Positions 6,293 through 12,194 of a stretch of DNA of 12,194 nt are shown here, piece after piece. This DNA is from Bacteroidales bacterium. GTDB taxonomy: Bacteria > Bacteroidota > Bacteroidia > Bacteroidales > UBA3663. The notes under the pieces are model-generated. The model was not told where the DNA came from. It did not search any database and saw only the letters and a list, made by a program, of their open reading frames with translations. Every line of letters begins with the position of its first letter. Positions within the stretch are counted from its first letter, which is position 1. The stretch is taken from NCBI GenBank assembly GCA_030526445.1, contig JAUNCV010000054.1, positions 1 through 12,194 on the forward strand, in the 5' to 3' direction. The translations under genes were made by a program, and so were the position numbers.

Positions 6293-7834
6293 TTAGTAGT
6301 TGCCGTTCTGCTTGAGTGTGCCGTTGGCAGCATCGATGTCTGACTGAGGAATAGGCAAATAGCGCACAGCATCGGTCCATGCTTTGGTGCGGTGTCCGCC
6401 TCCATCGTTGCCAGGAGTAAGTGTGCTGGCTGCCTTGCCGGTGCGCACCAGGTCGAAGTAACGCTTACCTTCGGCTACAAATTCGTGACGACGCTCGTCA
6501 ATGATGCTCTCAACAGTAGCTGTAGTAGCGGGCAAACCGGCACGGGTGCGCACCTCATTTAGGTACTTGTCAGCATCGCTCTGATTGCCGGCAGCAAGCG
6601 AGAGTTCTGCAGCATTGAGCAATGTTTCGGCATAACGATACACGCGAAGGTTGTTGTTGAAACCGAGGTCGGCATCAGCCTTCTGGTCTTTGTTATTGGC
6701 CTTTTTGCATATATATTTATAGGTATGGTAACCAGTGTACATCCAGCCCTTGTCGTCAGAACTGCCGTTGGCCTCGAGGTCAATAAATGAAGCCTTGATG
6801 CGCTTGTCGGCAGGATCGAAGCTGTTGACTGTGTGCAAAGGAACAGAGCCGAAGCCCCAGCCTGCATCAATGTCTGCATACATTGGGTCTTTTGAATTGC
6901 ATTGGAAGCCGCGTGGGCCCCAAAGACGTGGTGCTACCGAACCGCCAGCGCCAAGCTGATTACCCCAGCCGCGAACTGAGTTGTCGTCAAAGTAGTTAAT
7001 TTCGAAAATTGACTCTTTGCACCACTCATTCTCTTCGTCCCAGATGGCCGAGAAATCTTCGAGCAAGGCAAACTTGCCACTGCCGATGAGCTCTTTCATA
7101 TAGCTGAGAGCCTTGTCGTATCGACCTTTATCGTTCTGCAACATAACCATTTCGGTATAGAGCATATAGGCCATAGGCTTGGTCACGTGACCTTTTTCTT
7201 CAGCAGAGTAGTCCTCTTTGAGGCTGCCTGTTGCGAGAATGTCTTCCAGTTCGGTGATGATGATGTTATACACCTCATCGGCCTGGCTTTGCTCGTAAGT
7301 ATAAGGTGCACTGAGGTTTTCCATGTAGCAAGGAATGTTGCCATAAAACTTCCAGAGCACATTGTAATAGAAGGCGCGGAGTAAACGAGCTTGCGTGTCA
7401 ATATCGCTCTTTTCGCTCGAAGTGATATTGCCGGCATCGAGCACCCACTGAGAGTATTTCAGCACATCGTTGCAGCGCTTTACGCCCGAGTATGAGTCAC
7501 TCCAGAGTCCGTTTGGAGCTACTTGTGGGGTACAAGAGTACTGGAACATCATCTGCAAGAAAGGTTGGTCTTCGCTCGAGCCGCCGTTGGGGTAGAGGTC
7601 ATCACCGAGGAGATCGGCCACAAAGTTAAGTGAGCAATAGTTCCAGGTTGAGCCATAGTCGTACCAGTGTAGCGGAGCATAGGCAGCAACTAATGCCTCG
7701 TTGAGCGCTGTCTTGGTGGTGTAGTATTCCTCGATAAAGGTATCAGTTGGACTGGTTACCTCGAGGAAATCGTCAGAGCATGAGGTCATTGCAAGACCTG
7801 CAGCTGCCACAGACATCAATATATATTTCTTCAT
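6293..7834 (-). CDS. SusD/RagB-family starch-binding-like lipoprotein
   Basis: 513-residue outer-membrane lipoprotein that forms the lid over the paired SusC barrel and binds oligosaccharides. The ATG at 7834 was chosen: it gives MKKYILMSVAAAGLAMTSC with lipid attachment at Cys19, followed by SDD, which fits surface export. A longer frame back to 7864 would need a TTG start and would bury the signal peptide. The helical TPR-like N-terminal half (about 30-270) includes LLRAFYYNVLWKFYGNIP. The C-terminal SusD/RagB half shows the hallmarks RYAETLLNAAE (400-410), LNEVRTRAGLP, IIDERRHEFVAEGKRYFDL (444-462) and a terminal YLPIPQSDID...LKQNGNY. It lies 55 bp after the SusC gene, as expected for a co-transcribed pair. 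Ligand inferred from the neighbouring enzymes. Confidence 0.95.
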   Translation of the reverse strand: MKKYILMSVAAAGLAMTSCSDDFLEVTSPTDTFIEEYYTTKTALNEALVAAYAPLHWYDYGSTWNYCSLNFVADLLGDDLYPNGGSSEDQPFLQMMFQYSCTPQVAPNGLWSDSYSGVKRCNDVLKYSQWVLDAGNITSSEKSDIDTQARLLRAFYYNVLWKFYGNIPCYMENLSAPYTYEQSQADEVYNIIITELEDILATGSLKEDYSAEEKGHVTKPMAYMLYTEMVMLQNDKGRYDKALSYMKELIGSGKFALLEDFSAIWDEENEWCKESIFEINYFDDNSVRGWGNQLGAGGSVAPRLWGPRGFQCNSKDPMYADIDAGWGFGSVPLHTVNSFDPADKRIKASFIDLEANGSSDDKGWMYTGYHTYKYICKKANNKDQKADADLGFNNNLRVYRYAETLLNAAELSLAAGNQSDADKYLNEVRTRAGLPATTATVESIIDERRHEFVAEGKRYFDLVRTGKAASTLTPGNDGGGHRTKAWTDAVRYLPIPQSDIDAANGTLKQNGNY

Positions 7835-7889
7835 AATAATATCGTTTTTTGTAATAATTGTCAACTATAAACTATTTATTGTTAACGGC

Positions 7890-10800
7890 TTAGAAGGTTA
7901 CATTTACACCGACCTTAAAGGTGCGAGGTTGTGGATAAACACCGAAGTCCATACCGCTTGAAGTACCAGCTGAAGAGATTTCAGGATCGTAGCCATAGTA
8001 CTTGGTGAAAGTGAGGAGATTTTCGGCAGCCACATAAGCACGCAGGCGGCTGATGAATGCCTTCTTAGTGATGTTCTGTGGGATGGTGTAGCCAAGTTCA
8101 ATGTTCTTAAGACGAACATAAGAACCATCGTGGATGTATAGGTCTGAACACTTCCAGTTGGTAGCATCGCCAAGGATGTAGATTGGATACTTGTTCGAAG
8201 TGCCTTCGCCTGTCCATCGGCCGAGCATCCAGCCTGGGAGATTGATTGCGTTGAGGTCAAGGCGTCGGGTAGCATCAAAGATGTCGTTGCCTTGAGTGCC
8301 TTGCCAGAACATCATGAAGTCGATTCCCTTCCAAGCTGCGTTGAAGGTCATACCAAAACTCCAATCTGGGGTGCCCTTACCAATCTTGGTGCGGTCGTCG
8401 TCAGTGATTTGGCCGTCGCCGTTGGTGTCAACAAATCGTACATAGCCAGGTTTTGCATCGGGCTGAATCATCTGACCTTGAGCATTGGTGTAAGCCTCAA
8501 CTTCGGCCATGTTCTGGAAGATGCCATCGGTCTTCAAACCATAGAAGTATGGGAAAGGCTGACCAGCTTCGGCACGAGATACGTTGCCGAGGTTCTGCAC
8601 ATTGTCATACATCTCGAAGCCGGCAGCATTGCCCAACTTGATAAGCTCATTCTTGATGTAAGAGGCATTGGCTTTGATGCCAAACTGAGCATCTGCAACT
8701 TTCCACTTGTAACCAAGTTCAATTTCGAAACCTCGGTTCTCCATGTCACCAACGTTGCCAACAGGCTTGGTCTCGCCCACATAGCTTGGAATGTTCATAT
8801 CCTTGAGCATGCCGTTGGTTGCCTTCTTGAAGTAGTCGAGGGTCACGGTGAGCGAGTTGTTGAAGAAGCCAAGGTCAATGCCTAAGTCGGTCTGTTCAGA
8901 CTCCTCCCATTTGAGATCGGGATTGGCCAAACCGTTGGCCTTAGAAGAAATCAGCTCATGTTCAATGCCACCTGCACCGAAGCCGTAGTTGTTGCCGCCT
9001 TGTGTGAGAACTGTGTAACGGAAATCGCCAATAGCATCGCTACCATTCTTACCCCAGCTGAAGCGAACCTTAAGGTTGTCGAGCCAGTCGCGGGTGTTCT
9101 CCATAAAGGCTTCGTTCATTACGTTCCAGCCGAGTGAGAATGATGGGAATACACCATACTTGTTGTTAGGACCGAAACGGCTTGAACCATCGCGGCGCAC
9201 TGTGGCCTGCAGCATGTAGCGCTCATCATAGTTATAGCTGAGTCGGGCGAAGAGCGAAGAGAGCGTGTGCTTCACGTTAGGTCCACCCCAGCCATCGCGG
9301 TCGCCATCGGCTGCAATGCCGGTGGAACCATTGATCCAAGGTTTGTTGAAATCCTTGATGTTATTGCGCGAAGCACCGAGGGTCCAGCCAGAGTTTTCGA
9401 AAGCAGACTGGCCAAGCACTACGTTAACTGTGTGCTTGTCGAATTCCTTGTCATAAGTGAGCACGTTTTCGAGCTGCCATACAGTGCCACGATCGCTTTC
9501 GGCTGATACTTTTGAGTAGCTGGCATGTTTGCCTGCTGGTGCAATAAAGTGAGGAATCTGATATGAGTCGTTACCCCAGAATGAGAGATCTGCGCCATAA
9601 CTGGTGCTGAATTTCAAACCATCCCACAACTGAATGGTGGCGCGCCAGTTGGCTACAAACTTGTGGCTCCAGTTCTTTGCTGCTGGCAAGGCGAACATAG
9701 AGAGTGGATTGGCCATCTCGTTGAAGCCTGCACCTGGAATGTTGAGCAATTTACCACCGATGTAGAGTGGGCGATATTCGTCTGGATAAGCAGCCGAATA
9801 TTCATCAATCTGCTTTTGGGCAGCTTCGCCCTCCAAGAAAGGAGTGATGATTGGAGGTAAAGAAAGAGCAGAACTCAAAACGCTGCCCCACTGAGAGTTA
9901 ACGTCTATGCCGGAACTCTTAACGCGTGCGTAAGACACATTCGAAGATATTTCGAGCTTATTGAGCCAATTGCGTTCCTTCGAAACATCGAATAAAGTAG
10001 CATTCAAGTTGCTTCTAAGTGTCATGCGTTCGTAGTTCGATTGACCGTAATTACCGCCTACAATACCCTCTTGGTTGTAGTAACCGGCCGAAAGGAAGTA
10101 GTTTACGACGTCATTGGCACCGCTAACATTGAGTTCGTGGTTTGTTACAGGAGCATTGTCGTTAAACATCAAGTCTTGCCAATCTGTGTCAACAGTCACG
10201 TTGTATGGGTCGTTGTAGATAGGAGAGGCTCCGCTGTTGACAAGACCTTCATTGCGCATCACCATATATTCGGAAGCATTGAGTACATCGCGGTGTGTCC
10301 AGGCGGTCTGCCAGCCGTGAGAGAAGTTGTAGTTCACTGTGGCTTTGCCTTTCTTGCCCTTTTTGGTGGTTACGAGAATAACACCGTTAGCAGCACGTGC
10401 ACCATAAATGGCACCTGAAGCGGCATCTTTGAGAACCTCAATACTTTCAATATCGGATGGATTTAGGAAGTCGAAACCACCCTCAATGGCCATTCCATCA
10501 ATGATGTAAAGAGGATCAGAGTTGTTGACTGAACCGGTACCGCGAATACGAATCTTAGAAGCTGCACCTGGCTGACCTGAAGCAGATGTTACGTTGATGC
10601 CTGCAGCGAGACCTTTAAGAGCGTTATCAACACGTACAGGTGAAGTGCCGGCTAAATCATCGGCACCCACTTTGGCGATAGCAGCGGTCACAACGCTTTT
10701 CTTTTGTACGCCATAACCTACTACGACTACATCATCGAGCATCTTGTTGTCTTCAAGAAGGGTGATGGACATGGTTTCTTGTGCCTTCATCTGTTGTGAG

Positions 10801-11054
10801 GTGTAACCTACATAACTGAATTCGATGACGGCATCATCAGGTACATTAGTCAATGCAAAATTGCCATCGATGTCTGTGATTGTACCATTGGTGGTACCCT
10901 GAATGCGTGCAGTTGCGCCAGGAACTGGTTCTCCGAAAGCATCCTTCACGACACCTTTCACTACGATCTGCGCAAAGGCAGATGTGGCAGAGAACAGCGT
11001 CAGTGTGGCGACCATTGTTAGACGCGACGCCATAGGTTGGATTCTGTTTCTCAT
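7890..11054 (-). CDS. SusC/RagA-family TonB-dependent oligosaccharide transporter
   Basis: 1054-residue outer-membrane transporter, the usual size for a SusC protein. A signal peptide is cut after SAFA (residue 28). A carboxypeptidase-regulatory-like (DUF4480-type) domain follows at about 31-100 (KGVVKDAFGEPVPGATARI, DIDGNFAL, YVGYTSQQ). Next come the TonB box region DDVVVVGYG (107-115), a plug at about 115-230 (DPLYIIDGM, IESIEVLKDAASGAIYGARA, NGVILVTTKKG) and a 22-strand barrel to the C-terminus FKVGVNVTF. The acidic motif DTNGDGQITDDD late in the barrel is common in SusC proteins. There is no N-terminal STN domain, so it is not built for direct anti-sigma signalling, consistent with a SusR-like regulator next door. 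It is the first gene of the operon, with a putative promoter about 90 bp upstream. An ATG seven codons in is a possible but less likely start, since the first one supplies more positive charge. Confidence 0.96.
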   Translation of the reverse strand: MRNRIQPMASRLTMVATLTLFSATSAFAQIVVKGVVKDAFGEPVPGATARIQGTTNGTITDIDGNFALTNVPDDAVIEFSYVGYTSQQMKAQETMSITLLEDNKMLDDVVVVGYGVQKKSVVTAAIAKVGADDLAGTSPVRVDNALKGLAAGINVTSASGQPGAASKIRIRGTGSVNNSDPLYIIDGMAIEGGFDFLNPSDIESIEVLKDAASGAIYGARAANGVILVTTKKGKKGKATVNYNFSHGWQTAWTHRDVLNASEYMVMRNEGLVNSGASPIYNDPYNVTVDTDWQDLMFNDNAPVTNHELNVSGANDVVNYFLSAGYYNQEGIVGGNYGQSNYERMTLRSNLNATLFDVSKERNWLNKLEISSNVSYARVKSSGIDVNSQWGSVLSSALSLPPIITPFLEGEAAQKQIDEYSAAYPDEYRPLYIGGKLLNIPGAGFNEMANPLSMFALPAAKNWSHKFVANWRATIQLWDGLKFSTSYGADLSFWGNDSYQIPHFIAPAGKHASYSKVSAESDRGTVWQLENVLTYDKEFDKHTVNVVLGQSAFENSGWTLGASRNNIKDFNKPWINGSTGIAADGDRDGWGGPNVKHTLSSLFARLSYNYDERYMLQATVRRDGSSRFGPNNKYGVFPSFSLGWNVMNEAFMENTRDWLDNLKVRFSWGKNGSDAIGDFRYTVLTQGGNNYGFGAGGIEHELISSKANGLANPDLKWEESEQTDLGIDLGFFNNSLTVTLDYFKKATNGMLKDMNIPSYVGETKPVGNVGDMENRGFEIELGYKWKVADAQFGIKANASYIKNELIKLGNAAGFEMYDNVQNLGNVSRAEAGQPFPYFYGLKTDGIFQNMAEVEAYTNAQGQMIQPDAKPGYVRFVDTNGDGQITDDDRTKIGKGTPDWSFGMTFNAAWKGIDFMMFWQGTQGNDIFDATRRLDLNAINLPGWMLGRWTGEGTSNKYPIYILGDATNWKCSDLYIHDGSYVRLKNIELGYTIPQNITKKAFISRLRAYVAAENLLTFTKYYGYDPEISSAGTSSGMDFGVYPQPRTFKVGVNVTF

Positions 11055-11140
11055 AAATGTTAGTTTTTAGAATATATTAAAATGTGTAAGTTGATATCTG
11101 TAACTTATTGTTTGTTTTGTAGGTTGCTTTTTTCGATGTG

Positions 11141-11148
11141 CAAAGATA
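11141..11148 (-). promoter_or_regulatory. Putative -7 promoter element of the PUL operon
   Basis: On the minus strand these bases read TATCTTTG, an exact match to the Bacteroidota sigma-ABfr -7 consensus TAnnTTTG. Transcription would start around 11133-11137, giving a leader of about 80 bases before the SusC start codon. The expected -33 TTTG is not clear; that region is an A/T-rich tract that is also the T-run of the upstream stem-loop. A weak -33 would fit an operon that needs an activator. The leader has no obvious Shine-Dalgarno sequence and is A-rich just before the ATG, as is usual in this phylum. Confidence 0.5.
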
Positions 11149-11160
11149 GAGATAATATAT

Positions 11161-11211
11161 AAATAAAAAAATAGCAAGTAAAACTAATCAGTAAGTTTTT
11201 ACTTGCTATTT
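11161..11211 (-). terminator. Terminator-like stem-loop between regulator and SusC gene
   Basis: A perfect 15-bp stem (11169-11183 with 11197-11211) has a 13-base loop. On the minus strand it runs directly into seven T and further A/T-rich sequence. It lies about 113 bases after the stop codon of the regulator and is best read as that gene's terminator. The stem is A/T-rich (only three G/C pairs), so it may be leaky. Its T-run occupies the place where the -33 box of the PUL promoter would sit. Confidence 0.7.
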
Positions 11212-11302
11212 ATAATTGAATATCAGTAGAATAATATTTTCTGTCGGTAAAAAATAATAGGTAACAAAGGAGTGTTGTATTTGTACGATTTAGCGACATT
11301 TA

Positions 11303-11312
11303 GTTGCGCAAC
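11303..11312. other. Short perfect palindrome after the regulator gene
   Basis: GTTGCGCAAC is a perfect 10-bp palindrome 12 bp beyond the stop codon of the regulator. It could be a dimer-binding site but is short enough to occur by chance. Nothing else stands out in 11212-11323 apart from general A/T richness. Confidence 0.2.
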
Positions 11313-11323
11313 CGATTACTAAA

Positions 11324-12194
11324 TTAGCGCCCAAGTTTTTGTATTTTATTAAGAAAATCTTCTTTTTCGTACGTAGTTTTGTTTCTCAACTTGAGGCGGT
11401 TATTGTAGATAGTCTGAGGCGAGCAGTGCAGGAATTCTGCAATTTTAATTGAGTCTGTGATTCCCAGACGTACCAAAGCTATGATGCGCAGGTCTGTGTT
11501 GAGCAGTTCTGAATTCTTACGAGGTTCGATGCGCTCTTCCGGTTTGAGCAACTCATTGAAATCGTTGATGAAGTTGGGGTAGATGGATAGAAACAGCGTG
11601 TCGAAATTCTGATAGAATTCCTTCAATTCGTCTTGTACTAACGTGCTCTTGTCTGTGAGTTTCAAGATTTCTTCGTATTGCTTTACTTTGGCCTTGCGGT
11701 TGATGTTCTTACGATATTCGTCCATCTTACTGATGTAGTTCGAACAGAGGCTGAATACATAACCGATGTATTCCTCTTTGACAAGTTCGGCGTCTTTGAG
11801 GCCACGATTCGCCTCGTCGAGTTGAGCGATGGAATCCTGAAGTTGTTGGTTGATTTCTTTGAGTCGCTGGTTTGTTTTGGCTAGTTCTGCTTGGTTATGA
11901 TTGAGCAGATTATTGCTTTCTCGCAGTTTCTTGCGCTGGTTGCGAAGGCTTGCCGATTGTTTTCTAACAACAACAAACGCTACAACGAGCAGAATAAGTA
12001 CCAACGATAGTATGGCCAGTCCGGCATAAAGCAAATGGCGTTGTTGCTGGTCGCGTTCCTGGTAGGATAGAAGTATTTTGTCCATTACGGGAGCGATGCT
12101 CACGGTTCGCACAAGATTGTTGTAGATGCGAGCTGTCTCGAGGGCACTGAAAAAGTCTTGAAACGTTCTTTGAAATATTGTAATTGGTCGAAAT
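11324..12194 (-). CDS. Membrane-bound SusR/DUF6377-like regulator, C-terminal part
   Basis: The frame is open to the right edge, so the protein begins outside the window; 289 residues are visible. The first candidate start inside the window (a GTG at 12112) is rejected because clear coding sequence continues upstream (FFSALETARIYNN), resembling the end of a TPR-type region. One transmembrane helix lies at visible residues about 55-76 (LLYAGLAILSLVLILLVVAF). A long coiled coil follows at about 77-137, rich in Gln, Asn and Glu. Then comes the segment KEEYIGYVFSLCSNYISKM, which I associate with SusR/DUF6377 proteins. A LuxR-type helix-turn-helix ends the protein (about 233-272; IKIAEFLHCSPQTIYNNRLK). 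Proteins of this kind are thought to sense a sugar on the outer side of the inner membrane and activate the adjacent PUL. It is encoded just upstream of the SusC gene, on the same strand. No kinase or receiver domain is visible in this part, so it is not a hybrid two-component regulator. Confidence 0.8.
   Translation of the reverse strand, partial: FRPITIFQRTFQDFFSALETARIYNNLVRTVSIAPVMDKILLSYQERDQQQRHLLYAGLAILSLVLILLVVAFVVVRKQSASLRNQRKKLRESNNLLNHNQAELAKTNQRLKEINQQLQDSIAQLDEANRGLKDAELVKEEYIGYVFSLCSNYISKMDEYRKNINRKAKVKQYEEILKLTDKSTLVQDELKEFYQNFDTLFLSIYPNFINDFNELLKPEERIEPRKNSELLNTDLRIIALVRLGITDSIKIAEFLHCSPQTIYNNRLKLRNKTTYEKEDFLNKIQKLGR

Noticed and set aside
7835..7864. N-terminal extension of the SusD-like protein by ten residues
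   Set aside because: It would need a TTG start and would place polar residues before a perfect lipoprotein signal that begins at the ATG at 7834.
8292..8885. Open frame of 197 codons antisense to the SusC gene, and other shorter antisense frames inside PUL genes
   Set aside because: Each is contained in a convincing coding sequence, none has a plausible promoter or homology-like features, and they are explained as shadows of the true frames.
11324..12112. Regulator as a complete gene starting at the GTG at 12112
   Set aside because: The same frame remains open with protein-like sequence to the window edge, so the GTG is an internal valine codon and the gene is cut by the window.

Overview
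The window looks like a piece of a Bacteroidota chromosome, most likely order Bacteroidales and possibly Prevotellaceae or a relative; I cannot name a genus. The evidence is a SusC/SusD pair, lipoproteins with acidic residues soon after the lipid-bearing cysteine, a BACON domain, a SusR-like regulator, a TAnnTTTG promoter motif and no obvious Shine-Dalgarno sequences.

Layout. Positions 1-522 (+) hold the C-terminal part of a FadL/OmpP1-type outer-membrane barrel, closed by a strong terminator (569-607). Positions 523-908 separate two converging transcripts and contain no gene. In order they hold the plus-strand terminator, a six-unit tandem repeat with a 23-bp period (617-754), an isolated perfect hairpin (761-792) and the minus-strand terminator (822-864). 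Everything from 909 to the right edge lies on the minus strand.

Positions 11054-909 form one polysaccharide utilization locus (PUL), read from right to left: SusC-like transporter, SusD-like lipoprotein, a surface glycan-binding lipoprotein with a PKD-like domain and two tandem carbohydrate-binding-like repeats, a BACON-GH16 lipoprotein glucanase, and a GH3 beta-glucosidase. The gaps are 19-57 bp, which fits a single operon. The gene set is typical of beta-glucan loci (laminarin-type beta-1,3-glucan or mixed-linkage beta-1,3/1,4-glucan). In the model, the GH16 enzyme cuts polysaccharide on the cell surface, the binding protein and SusD capture it, SusC imports oligosaccharides using TonB energy, and the GH3 enzyme releases glucose in the periplasm. 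The exact substrate cannot be decided from sequence alone.

Upstream (11324 to the window edge, minus strand) is the 3' part of a membrane-bound regulator resembling SusR/DUF6377 proteins: one transmembrane helix, a coiled coil and a C-terminal LuxR-type helix-turn-helix. It is the obvious candidate controller of the PUL. A terminator-like stem-loop (11161-11211) lies directly against the putative promoter of the SusC gene (11141-11148).

The PUL is of a known kind. The least explained element is the 23-bp tandem repeat at 617-754.
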